From assembly GCA_013331375.1 (NCBI GenBank), contig DUGO01000080.1, positions 2,107 to 8,491 of the forward strand: 6,385 bases of DNA, written 5' to 3'. The position numbers were made by a program, and so were the translations under genes. Positions 1 to 6,098 of this stretch are shown piece after piece. Under the pieces are notes generated by a model. That model saw nothing but the letters and a program-made list of their open reading frames with translations, ran no database searches and was not told the origin of the DNA. The stretch comes from Candidatus Methanoperedentaceae archaeon (lineage in GTDB: Archaea; Halobacteriota; Methanosarcinia; Methanosarcinales; Methanoperedenaceae). Position 1 is the stretch's first letter; every line of letters begins with the position of its first letter.

Positions 1-1
1 G

Positions 2-130
2 ATTGCGCTCGACCGCAAAGCCGGAGGCGTGATTGAGGCTGCATCATCCTACTTCATGAAGCACCCGCCAGTGCAGATGCCTGAAGCGGATGCCCGCGAG
101 AAGCTTGAGGCGTTCATCAGCGGAGTGTGA
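2..130 (+). CDS. C-terminal end of an unrecognised protein (partial)
   Basis: This frame is open from the left edge and gives 42 residues before a TGA stop. It starts IALDRKAGGVIEAA and ends EKLEAFISGV. The composition is that of a normal soluble protein, with a probable amphipathic helix at the end (EADAREKLEAFI). I see no motif that names the family. Coding is supported by GC-rich third positions like those of the neighbouring operon, and by the stop falling just 26 bases before the stop of the convergent pmbA gene, leaving no wasted space. The start and most of the protein lie outside the window, so neither function nor length can be judged. Confidence 0.6.
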   Translation: MALDRKAGGVIEAASSYFMKHPPVQMPEADAREKLEAFISGV

Positions 131-148
131 CCTGGAGTTCTCAAACAC

Positions 149-169
149 CGTGCTGGTTATCCTAGCACG
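149..169. terminator. Inverted repeat between convergent genes
   Basis: CGTGCT (149-154) and AGCACG (164-169) form a perfect 6-bp stem around a 9-base loop, and G-C pairs can extend it inward. It lies across the pmbA stop codon and just after the stop of the upstream plus-strand gene. A hairpin there could end transcription from both sides or protect 3' ends. There is no strong T run on either side, and archaeal termination depends mainly on T tracts, so a terminator role is uncertain. Confidence 0.3.
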
Positions 170-1473
170 CGCATATTCCCGAATCGCAGCGATGGTGTGA
201 TGATGTTGCCGACCGCTTTTTTGTCTTTCCCCGCGCCATCAATCTTTTTGACCAGGTCGAAAATGTTGCCTGATAGCATGACCGACTTTATCGGGTTCAC
301 GAGTTCCCCGTTCTTGATGTAAAAAGCGTTGCGCCCTTCGACTGAGAAATCCCCGGATATGGCATTCGCGGTGTGGGCGCCGATGAGTGTGTTCACCACA
401 ACGCCTCGCGAGGTCTCTGCGATAATGTCGCTTTCCGTATACTCAACCATCAGGTTCCGTATCCCGACGGCTGGCGTGGTGAGGTACGAGAGCCTGACAC
501 CGTTGCCTGTGCTCGCAATCCCATATTTGCCTGCAGTGTAGCTGTTATGCAGGAAATTTTTGAGCACGCCCCGGCTTACGAGCTCGGTCCTCTGCGAAGG
601 AGTTCCCTCGTCATCCGCCCGCGACGAGCCCATGCCTGAACGCAGTGTCCCGTCATCGATTATGCACAGCTCCGCTGGCGCTATCTCCTCACCCATGCGA
701 CCTGAAAGCGCCGACCTGGCTTTCTGCACGTTTTCGGCGCTCAGGGACGGGAGGAACACGTTCTCAAGCAGGTCAGCCGCTGCCATCGGTTTCAGTATCA
801 CGGGGACATCCGCAGCTTCGAACCTCTTGCCGCCCTGGGAACTGACTGCAAGTCCTGCTGCAGATGCACCAAGCTCCCGGAAATCTATGTCGTTATGCCT
901 GGATACGGAAAAGTCAAGAGCTGTCGAGAGCTCGTTTCCTGATACCGCGGCTTCTATCGCAGCCTCAACACCTGTCTCCTCGTCTTTTATCTCGACCCCG
1001 TGCGAGTTAAGGATAAGCTGTTTCGAGCGCGAGCATGAGAAGCTGCCAGAAGTGGGATATGCTCCCTTTTTCTCTGACACGCCGGAAATCATCGCAACTG
1101 CGCAGTCAAGGCAGGTCTCAAGCCCGATATTAGCCACCTCATCATCGTAAATCCCTTCTACTGCCGGGAATTCTTTCGTGTCCGGGAGGCTCTTCCATTC
1201 AGGGTCGCTCGCCCTTACTTTTGCAGCCTTAACTGCGTATTCCGCAGCCTTTTTCATCTTTGCGGGGATGTTAGTCGAGGCAAATCCCACTGCGCCGCGC
1301 ACGACAGCCCTGATGCCCACACCTGAAGCGATGTTTTCCCGCGCGAGCTCAATCGAGGTACCCTTGATGTCGATGCTCACGGTCCTGCCCTCGAGGAAGA
1401 ACACTTCAGCCTCCTCTGCGCCTGATTTCATCGCATGCCGCAGCGCCTGCCCAGCGTCGCCCGGATTTATCAT
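157..1473 (-). CDS. pmbA: PmbA/TldE, non-catalytic partner of the TldD metallopeptidase
   Basis: This encodes a 438-residue protein of the PmbA/TldE family (peptidase family U62). In E. coli, TldE pairs with TldD to form the peptidase that matures microcin B17 and degrades the antitoxin CcdA. TldE subunits lack the HExxxH zinc motif, and none is seen here. Family features are the N-terminal domain with GVGIRAVVRGAVGFAS (residues 51-66), the segment around residues 222-256 (DVPVILKPMAAADLLE) that replaces the zinc site, and the C-terminal block GAHTANAISGDFSVEGRNAF (365-384) followed by an NGE turn. The ATG at 1471-1473 is chosen because it overlaps the tldD stop as ATGA, has GGGAGG 6 bases upstream and gives the usual family length. 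A longer frame of 466 codons exists, but its extra 28 residues are Arg/Cys-rich and lie inside the tldD coding region. Cytoplasmic; presumably made in equal amounts with TldD through translational coupling. Confidence 0.95.
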   Translation of the reverse strand: MINPGDAGQALRHAMKSGAEEAEVFFLEGRTVSIDIKGTSIELARENIASGVGIRAVVRGAVGFASTNIPAKMKKAAEYAVKAAKVRASDPEWKSLPDTKEFPAVEGIYDDEVANIGLETCLDCAVAMISGVSEKKGAYPTSGSFSCSRSKQLILNSHGVEIKDEETGVEAAIEAAVSGNELSTALDFSVSRHNDIDFRELGASAAGLAVSSQGGKRFEAADVPVILKPMAAADLLENVFLPSLSAENVQKARSALSGRMGEEIAPAELCIIDDGTLRSGMGSSRADDEGTPSQRTELVSRGVLKNFLHNSYTAGKYGIASTGNGVRLSYLTTPAVGIRNLMVEYTESDIIAETSRGVVVNTLIGAHTANAISGDFSVEGRNAFYIKNGELVNPIKSVMLSGNIFDLVKKIDGAGKDKKAVGNIITPSLRFGNMRVLG

Positions 1474-2801
1474 CCGCTGCCTCCCACCATCGCCCTGCTC
1501 ACGAGTACATGCGGCGCGCCGTCGGTCACGGGCACAAGCTGCCCTGCCTTGCCGCACCTGCCTGAGTGAAGCCCCATGTCGTTCCCGACCATGGTCACGT
1601 TGTGGAGTATCTCAAGCGTGCTTCCTGACAGCGATACGTCCCGGAGAGGCGCTGCGATTTTTCCATTCTCTATCATGTACCCGCGCTTTGCATTGAACTG
1701 GAAGATACCCTCGCCCGGATTGACCTGCCCCCCGCGGGAGCCGATTAGATAAACGCCGTCCCGGATTTCCAGAAGCATCTCATCGAATGTGGAGCTGCCG
1801 TTTGCGATAAATGTGTTGCTCATCCGAACAACAGGCTTTGAGTAGGACTGCGCCCGTGCATTGCCTGGCTCCCCGCCCAGCTTTCCCGCAGTCTCCCTTG
1901 AATGGAGGTATGATTTAAGCACGCCGTTCTCTATCAGTACCCTGGGTCTTGATTCCACGCCCTCTGAGTCAATCGGGTAATAGCCGTATTCATGCAGCGT
2001 GGGGTCATCAATGGCGGTCAGGAGTGGCGAGCCTACCTGCGTATTGATCTTCCCGGAAAGGATGGAGTTGCCCTCAAGCACATGGTCTGCCTCGACTGCA
2101 TGTCCCACAGCCTCATGGATGAAGACACCTGCAAGCTCGGGGTCAAGGATAACAGGGAACTCACCCCCTTTTGCTGCCTTTGCGTCAAGCAGCGCAACCG
2201 CCCTGCCGCCTACTTCGGACGCTATCTCCCTGGCGTCATACCTGTCGAAGAGCTCGAAGCCGCATACGCTGAACCTGCTTTCCCTGTCCGCCTGGTACGT
2301 GCCGTTCCTCTGCGCCACAGCGCTCACCGCAAACCCGACACGCACGGATTTGTACTCGCAATCCACGCCCTCAGAGCTTGAGTAATGCACGCGCGCTTTT
2401 ATCTCTGAATACGTCACGCTTGTACTGTTCACTTCTTTTATCCGCAGCGCCTTCTCGATATCCTTTAAAAGCTCAATCTTGTCCTCAACAGGCACATCCA
2501 GCGGGTCTTTCTTTACTACAGGGAGGTTTCTCAGATGCGGCTTTTTGACCGGTGCCAGCGTGACCTTTTCCCTGGGCGTCCTCTCCTGGGTGCGGGCTGC
2601 GAGCAGTGAAGCGTGTTCGATGGCTTTCCGTATTTCACCAGTGTCTTCCGTAATCGTGAATCCCCATGCGCCGCCTGCCAGAGCACGGATGCCTGCCCCT
2701 GCCGAAAAAGTACCGGATATTTCCTCAAGCTTGCCGTTATCGAGAATGAACGTGGAGCCGGTCAGCTCCATCTCGCTGACATCATAGAAGTCAGGCTTCA
2801 C
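1470..2801 (-). CDS. tldD: TldD zinc metallopeptidase
   Basis: This encodes a 443-residue protein of the TldD family (U62), the catalytic subunit of the TldD/TldE peptidase. The zinc motif HEAVGH is at residues 229-234, with His229 and His234 as ligands and Glu230 as catalytic base. The third ligand expected in the family is the cysteine in GRCGKAGQ, here Cys416. Other family blocks are GAGIRALAGGAWGFT (35-49), the SEGVESRPRVLIENGVLKSY stretch (279-298) and RGGQVNPGEGIFQF (356-369). The start is GTG; GGGAG (2808-2812) lies 6 bases upstream. The lonB stop is separated from this GTG by one base, and the stop overlaps the pmbA start, so all three genes are probably on one transcript. No signal peptide or membrane segment is seen, so the enzyme is cytoplasmic. 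E. coli TldD/TldE cuts unfolded proteins and peptides; the archaeal substrate is unknown. Confidence 0.97.
   Translation of the reverse strand: MKPDFYDVSEMELTGSTFILDNGKLEEISGTFSAGAGIRALAGGAWGFTITEDTGEIRKAIEHASLLAARTQERTPREKVTLAPVKKPHLRNLPVVKKDPLDVPVEDKIELLKDIEKALRIKEVNSTSVTYSEIKARVHYSSSEGVDCEYKSVRVGFAVSAVAQRNGTYQADRESRFSVCGFELFDRYDAREIASEVGGRAVALLDAKAAKGGEFPVILDPELAGVFIHEAVGHAVEADHVLEGNSILSGKINTQVGSPLLTAIDDPTLHEYGYYPIDSEGVESRPRVLIENGVLKSYLHSRETAGKLGGEPGNARAQSYSKPVVRMSNTFIANGSSTFDEMLLEIRDGVYLIGSRGGQVNPGEGIFQFNAKRGYMIENGKIAAPLRDVSLSGSTLEILHNVTMVGNDMGLHSGRCGKAGQLVPVTDGAPHVLVSRAMVGGSG
1480..1488 (-). promoter_or_regulatory. Ribosome binding site for pmbA inside the end of tldD
   Basis: On the minus strand GGTGGGAGG ends 6 bases before the pmbA ATG. 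It matches the archaeal 16S 3' end (complement of CCUCC) and also encodes the last glycines of TldD. Together with the ATGA overlap, it fixes the pmbA start and points to coupled translation. Confidence 0.75.
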
Positions 2802-2802
2802 T

Positions 2803-4722
2803 TCATGCTCCCACTGGAACCGAGAATGGCTTTGTGTCAGGCAGTGGCAGCGTCAGCTTCATATTATACGCAAACCGCTTCAGCTTATTCAGCAGCTCTT
2901 TCTTCCCGCTGCCTACGAGGCTGTGCTCAAGCACTTCGTCTATCGTGGAAACGGGTATGATTCTTATCTTGTCCCTGAACTCATTCTCGATAATCACATC
3001 GCCCATATTGGATTTAGGGATTATTACAGCCTTAAGACCCGCCTGGGCTGCTGCCTCTATCTTGTAGGTGACGCCGCCTACAGGCAGAACGTCGCCCCTT
3101 ACCGAAAGCGAGCCTGTCATCGCTATGGTCTGGTCCACAGGGATGTTCTGCACAGCTGAGAGCACCGCTGTTGCTATGGAGATGCTGGCAGAATCGCCTT
3201 CAACGCCCTCATATGTGCCTATGAACTGGATGTGGATGTCGGTGTTCGAGATATCCTGACCGGTCACCTTTTTTATCAGGGCTGAGACGTTCTGGACTGC
3301 CTCTTTCGCTATGTTCTTGAGCATCCCGGTCGCTATCAGGCGTCCCTCTGACTTTGACTGGGTGGGTGTGACTTCCGCCATTATTGGCAGCACTATCCCC
3401 GAATCCTCGCCCATCACAGCAAGCCCGTTGACCCTTCCCACCATGGCGCCCTCCCTCTCGAACATCCGATATTCCTTGCGCCTCTCAAGATACTGGTCTG
3501 CAAGCTGCTGCTCGACGGAGCGCGCTATGCTCTTTGCCTTGAGCACATGATCTGCTGTGGTTAGTTCCGCACCCTCAGACCGCGCGATGTCTCCTGCCAC
3601 GCGCACGAGCCCCCCGAGGTCACGCAGCTTGAGCGTGAGGTGACCTTTCCTGCCAGCCCGCCTCCGTGCCTCCCTGACTATCTCTCCGACAGCCTTCCTC
3701 TCAAAATGCGGGATCTTGCCGTCGCGCATCACTTCCTGTGCCACGAAGCGTACGATCTTCTGCCTGTTGAGCGGGGTATCCTCTATGGTGTCGTTCATGT
3801 ACACCTCATAGCCGTAGCCCTTAATCCTTGAGCGCAGCGCAGGGTGCATGCCCTTCAGCGCGTCAAGGTTGCCCGCAGCCACCATTATGAAGTCGCATGG
3901 CACCGGGTCCGTCTTCACCATTGCGCCGCTTGAGCGCTCGCTCTGTCCTGTGATTGCGAACTCTTTCTCCTGCAGCGCTGTGAGCAGGTTCTGTTGTGAC
4001 TCAAGCCGAAGGGTATTGATCTCATCGATGAACAATATCCCTCTGTGCGCCTTGTGGATTGCCCCGCCCTCGACCCTGTCGTGGGCAGGTGTCTCAAGAC
4101 CGCCAGACTGGAACGGGTCGTGGCGCACGTCCCCGAGGAGCGCGCCTGCGTGCGCTCCCGTAGCATCGATGTACGGCGCAACCTCTTTCCCGGTGTTTGA
4201 GACGAGAAGTTTGGGGATGTATATCTCTTCCTTGGGCACGAACTGCCGCATCATGACTGCGATAAGTACTGCTGCTATGATGCCCCAGAGCAGCATGTTC
4301 ACGTAGAATGAGTAAATGATTATGCCCATGACCAGCAGCATTATGAACGTGTTCTTCACCTGGGTGCGCTTTCGCGCCTCAAGCTTGTGGGCATCCACTA
4401 TCTCCTTGCCTTTTCCCGTGGGTACAACCCGCACCTTCGGGTTGTTGGTGTCCTCGGGATTATGGTACACCAGCACGTCCTGAAGCTCTTCCTTGGGCAG
4501 GAGCTCTGCCATCGCCTTCGCCAGCATGGACTTTCCGGTTCCAGGGGTGCCGAGCATCATGACATGCCGCCGCTGGTTTGCAGCCTTCCGCACGACCTCG
4601 ACCGCGTGCTCCTGACCTATGACCTGCTCTATGAGCTTCTTTGGTACCTGGATGTCCTTCGTGGATGTGAACTCCATCCCGCCAAAGATATCCTCTGATT
4701 CGGTTTCTGTCTGATTGTTCAC
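2803..4722 (-). CDS. lonB: Membrane-bound ATP-dependent protease LonB (archaeal type)
   Basis: This 639-residue ATP-dependent protease has the archaeal LonB layout, with no N-terminal LAN substrate domain. The AAA+ module begins near residue 20. Walker A is GTPGTGKS (58-65), Walker B is GILFIDE (228-234), sensor 1 is probably Asn285, and arginines in the HPALRSRI segment (293-300) fit arginine fingers. Two hydrophobic segments at about 125-141 and 142-158, inserted between Walker A and Walker B, anchor it in the cytoplasmic membrane with both catalytic parts inside the cell. The C-terminal protease domain has the Ser-Lys dyad: Ser511 in EGDSAS and Lys554 in GVTYKIEAA. Their 43-residue spacing equals that of the Archaeoglobus fulgidus enzyme (Ser509/Lys552). 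The GTG start has AGGA 6 bases upstream. It is probably the first gene of the lonB-tldD-pmbA operon. LonB is the main quality-control protease in many archaea, where FtsH is absent. Confidence 0.98.
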   Translation of the reverse strand: MNNQTETESEDIFGGMEFTSTKDIQVPKKLIEQVIGQEHAVEVVRKAANQRRHVMMLGTPGTGKSMLAKAMAELLPKEELQDVLVYHNPEDTNNPKVRVVPTGKGKEIVDAHKLEARKRTQVKNTFIMLLVMGIIIYSFYVNMLLWGIIAAVLIAVMMRQFVPKEEIYIPKLLVSNTGKEVAPYIDATGAHAGALLGDVRHDPFQSGGLETPAHDRVEGGAIHKAHRGILFIDEINTLRLESQQNLLTALQEKEFAITGQSERSSGAMVKTDPVPCDFIMVAAGNLDALKGMHPALRSRIKGYGYEVYMNDTIEDTPLNRQKIVRFVAQEVMRDGKIPHFERKAVGEIVREARRRAGRKGHLTLKLRDLGGLVRVAGDIARSEGAELTTADHVLKAKSIARSVEQQLADQYLERRKEYRMFEREGAMVGRVNGLAVMGEDSGIVLPIMAEVTPTQSKSEGRLIATGMLKNIAKEAVQNVSALIKKVTGQDISNTDIHIQFIGTYEGVEGDSASISIATAVLSAVQNIPVDQTIAMTGSLSVRGDVLPVGGVTYKIEAAAQAGLKAVIIPKSNMGDVIIENEFRDKIRIIPVSTIDEVLEHSLVGSGKKELLNKLKRFAYNMKLTLPLPDTKPFSVPVGA

Positions 4723-4923
4723 AAATCATCCTAATTACATGTGATGGGATATTAAGTTAATGGCATTTTGTTCGTATACTAACTAACTAAGCTTCAACTG
4801 AGTGCGGTATTTGGATATCTATAATGAAAAATCAGTATGCTAAAGCACATCGCATAAGTAACATTTATATACTATGACAGAAAAACACTGGCAGGACAAC
4901 CAATCGTTGTTGGTGAAACGAAT
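4723..4923. other. Divergent intergenic region between lonB and mc1
   Basis: This 201-base AT-rich stretch holds promoters for two divergent transcription units. The plus-strand promoter for mc1 is clear and listed separately. For lonB, I cannot choose between three TATA-like minus-strand stretches: TTAGTATAC (near 4774-4782), TTAATAT (near 4751-4757) and ATTATAG (near 4817-4825). The first would give a leader of roughly 30 bases, which suits the AGGA ribosome binding site at 4729-4732. A short AACT tandem (4778-4790) overlaps that box. No coding frame is supported here. Confidence 0.6.
4864..4871 (+). promoter_or_regulatory. TATA box of the mc1 gene
   Basis: TTTATATA matches the archaeal TATA-box consensus. 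The preceding AAGTAACA is purine/A-rich, as expected for a TFB recognition element. Transcription would start about 25 bases downstream, near 4893-4896, leaving a leader of about 30 bases before the ATG at 4924. The ribosome binding site is GGTGA at 4912-4916, 7 bases from the start. The positions are judged by eye. Confidence 0.65.
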
Positions 4924-5217
4924 ATGGCAAAAGAAACAAGAAACTTCGTACTACGGGAGAAAAACGGAACCGAGACCGGAGTATTCACCGGCAAGCAGCC
5001 GAGGCAGGCGGCGCTGAAGGCAGCGAACCGCATCGGCGGCACAAAATCCAAGCCGGTGGAGGTCAAGCTCCGGGAGAGAGGCACAAAGAAGATACATGTG
5101 TACCTTGCCTGGAAAGAGACGGTTGACGCACCCAAGAACCGACCGAACTGGATGCCTGCAAAGATCAACAAGCCCAATGTAAAGAAGAAGGGGCTTGACA
5201 AGCTGGACAAGCTGTAG
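4924..5217 (+). CDS. mc1: Chromosomal protein MC1, archaeal DNA-bending protein
   Basis: This 97-residue basic protein belongs to the MC1 family of small archaeal chromatin proteins. MC1 is a monomer that binds duplex DNA and bends it sharply, and it prefers bent or distorted DNA. The family pattern is clear: TRNFVLREKNG at 5-15, GVFTGKQPRQAALKAANR at 19-36, LRERGTKKIHVYLAW at 49-63 and APKNRPNWMPAKINKP at 69-84. Trp76 and the surrounding prolines (70, 74, 78, 84) match the loop around Trp74 in Methanosarcina MC1, which contacts DNA, with an offset of two residues. The C-terminus is lysine-rich. The known protein is about 93 residues, so this one is full length. The gene is single, with its own TATA box and terminator, and diverges from lonB. 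A high-copy chromatin protein would be expected to have a strong promoter, which fits the good TATA box. Confidence 0.97.
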   Translation: MAKETRNFVLREKNGTETGVFTGKQPRQAALKAANRIGGTKSKPVEVKLRERGTKKIHVYLAWKETVDAPKNRPNWMPAKINKPNVKKKGLDKLDKL

Positions 5218-5232
5218 ATATCTATTTTTCAA

Positions 5233-5269
5233 GCCGCCCCTGCCGCGTATGGTCGGGGGCGACTTTTTT
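5233..5269 (+). terminator. Hairpin plus T-run terminator of mc1
   Basis: GCCGCCCC (5233-5240) pairs with GGGGCGAC (5256-5263) with one C-A mismatch, and the 15-base loop can pair a little further. TTTTTT follows at once (5264-5269). Another T5 run lies just before the hairpin (5225-5229), so termination could already begin there. It starts 15 bases after the MC1 stop codon. Confidence 0.75.
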
Positions 5270-5327
5270 CTGAGTTCGCAGTGATGATTTTGCTCAAAGC
5301 TTTCACGCAATCCCGACTATGATTAAC

Positions 5328-5683
5328 ATGGCAGTTGAAAAGATACCCGGTTGGTTTGAACGCTTATTAATGCCCAAGCTCAGCGAAATCAGCGGCGACA
5401 TTAAGGCAACAAATACAAGGATAGCTTCTCTTGATGCAAAGATAGAGAGCTTCAGAAATGAAACTAAAATGATGCCAAAATTGAGAGCCTGAGAAATGAA
5501 ACAAAGACTGAGATTGACTCGCTCAGGAAAGAAATTGACCATAGATTTGAGGGCATGGATTATAGATTCGAGTCCATTAACATCAAGCTTGATTCACTTG
5601 AAAAGCGCATACCTGTGAAAGAAGAGATTACGGCACCGAAGCTTCGGATTGCAGATATGGAGAAAAGGCTGGCTCTGGCTTAA
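5328..5683 (+). pseudogene. Small coiled-coil protein, split by a one-base frameshift
   Basis: I do not recognise a named family. The first frame starts at ATG 5328 (an in-frame ATG also occurs at 5319) and reads MAVEKIPGWFERLLMPKLSE, then enters a heptad pattern and stops at 5490-5492 after 54 residues. The second frame opens at 5468, carries on the same heptads (DAKIESLRNETKTEIDSLRK, later FESINIKLDSLEKRI) and ends at 5681-5683. Adding one base near 5469 would join them into a protein of about 118 residues: a short amphipathic N-terminus around GWFERLL, then a long coiled coil rich in Lys, Glu, Ile and Leu. The sequence DAKIES-RNETK occurs twice, at 5433-5468 and 5471-5506, which proves the two frames belong together. 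No TATA box or ribosome binding site is evident upstream. The second part has no start of its own before an internal ATG. A sequencing error is the alternative to a real mutation. Such a protein would be cytoplasmic and oligomeric; its function is unknown. Confidence 0.75.
5433..5506 (+). repeat. Two tandem copies of a 36-base coiled-coil repeat
   Basis: Copy 1 (5433-5468) and copy 2 (5471-5506) agree at 29 of 36 bases by my count and encode DAKIESFRNETK and DAKIESLRNETK. They are offset by 38 bases, whereas an in-frame array of 13-residue units would need 39. This marks the site of the lost base at about 5468-5470. Confidence 0.8.
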
Positions 5684-5752
5684 TCACGAGCCTTTATTGT
5701 CTGTGCCGTCAAGAATTGCGTAGATAATAAGATTAGAGTCCAGATAATTCAG
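5684..5752 (-). pseudogene. Truncated PIN-domain toxin (VapC type), 22 residues
   Basis: This frame overlaps the antitoxin stop and reads LNYLDSNLIIYAILDGTDNK, then GS and a TGA. The pattern YLDSN-hydrophobic-IYA is the first strand and first acidic residue of PIN-domain ribonucleases of the VapC family, which are normally about 130-150 residues. The first codon is CTG where an ATG would be expected: CTGA in place of ATGA, in exactly the overlap position typical of VapBC operons. No further PIN sequence (the later conserved acidic residues) follows in any minus-strand frame through 5300. A one-base shift after DNK would read KARD, which is toxin-like, but it also stops at once. The fragment ends directly against the stop codon of the coiled-coil gene. 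It cannot be an active nuclease. Confidence 0.72.
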
Positions 5753-5979
5753 GGTACTCTCTGCGCTATTTCTTCTTCATACGCTTCATGAGGGTGATAC
5801 CTGAACTTTCCTGCGCCTCTTGCAGTTTCCCTGAAAACGGCTACGGCATCCTGCAAAGGATTCTCTATTTCTATTTTAGCATCTATTAACCTGAATATAA
5901 CATCCGAGCCGGGATAAATATTCAGGGCGCGCCGTAACTCCGCAGGAATAACTTCTTGGCTTTTGCATTTGCGCACCAA
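5749..5979 (-). CDS. AbrB/MazE-like antitoxin (VapB type), possibly decaying
   Basis: This encodes a 76-residue protein with an AbrB/SpoVT-type swapped-hairpin DNA-binding domain. Residues 8-29 (QEVIPAELRRALNIYPGSDV and on) match the usual pattern GQVxIPxELRxxLxIxPGDxV. The tail from about 41 to 76 is charged and would bind the toxin. The start is a TTG (5977-5979; a GTG follows at once), which gives the typical ten residues before the Ile-Pro motif. No ribosome binding site is seen, and the frame runs open upstream to 6081 without an ATG. The N-terminal strand (VRKCKSQEV) is a poor match to the usual KVTSKGQVT. The stop overlaps the start position of the PIN fragment, as in intact toxin-antitoxin operons, where the antitoxin both neutralises the toxin and represses the promoter. 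With the toxin truncated, this gene is likely an orphan or on its way to being lost. Confidence 0.65.
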   Translation of the reverse strand: MVRKCKSQEVIPAELRRALNIYPGSDVIFRLIDAKIEIENPLQDAVAVFRETARGAGKFRYHPHEAYEEEIAQRVP

Positions 5980-6049
5980 TGCAACGTGCAGGCATGCCCA
6001 TACTTTGCGAAAGCGTGTGTAAGAGATAGCGATACTCGTCTGATGAGCA
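5980..6049. other. Region upstream of the antitoxin gene
   Basis: These 70 bases lie between the antitoxin start and the cytochrome terminator. On the minus strand the antitoxin frame stays open here, but without a usual start codon. I see no convincing TATA box, ribosome binding site or operator palindrome, so the antitoxin promoter may have been lost. Confidence 0.4.
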
Positions 6050-6088
6050 ATAAAAAAAGAAAAGAGAGTATAACCCGAAGGTTATACT
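6050..6088 (-). terminator. Strong terminator of the cytochrome gene with a C(UUCG)G loop
   Basis: On the minus strand AGTATAACC pairs perfectly with GGTTATACT (6080-6088 with 6067-6075), giving a 9-bp stem closed by the very stable C(UUCG)G tetraloop. A T-rich tract follows (A-rich at 6050-6066 on the plus strand), including a run of seven T. It begins 10 bases after the cytochrome stop. Confidence 0.85.
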
Positions 6089-6098
6089 GCCATTCTGC

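Noticed and set aside
1474..1557. 28-residue N-terminal extension of pmbA
   Set aside because: It is Arg/Cys-rich, lies within the tldD coding region, and the downstream ATG has an ATGA overlap and a good ribosome binding site.
329..1696. Several plus-strand open frames of 66-196 codons opposite pmbA
   Set aside because: Opposite a GC-rich gene with strong family matches; the products are Ser/Arg/Pro/Ala-rich without motifs, typical antisense shadows.
1992..2385. Two overlapping plus-strand frames of about 128 codons opposite tldD
   Set aside because: Both run antisense to the TldD zinc motif region and have no recognisable content; chance frames.
4778..4790. AACT tandem repeat as an operator or recombination site
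   Set aside because: Only three short units in AT-rich intergenic DNA; within chance expectation.
4872..5210. Hydrophobic 112-codon minus-strand frame opposite mc1
   Set aside because: It is the antisense of the well-supported MC1 gene; its hydrophobic look comes from reversed lysine and glutamate codons.
5460..5475. Programmed ribosomal frameshift joining the two halves of the coiled-coil gene
   Set aside because: There is only a run of four A, no X-XXY-YYZ slippery heptamer in the right frame, and no clear stimulatory hairpin; a simple one-base deletion or read error is more likely.
5303..5542. Minus-strand 79-codon frame with membrane-like stretches
   Set aside because: Antisense to the coiled-coil gene, whose heptad pattern and repeat show that the plus strand is the coding strand; it also does not look like the missing part of the PIN toxin.
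5900..5995. ATG at 5993-5995 on the minus strand as the antitoxin start
   Set aside because: It is in a different frame from the AbrB-like motif and gives a product without family features.
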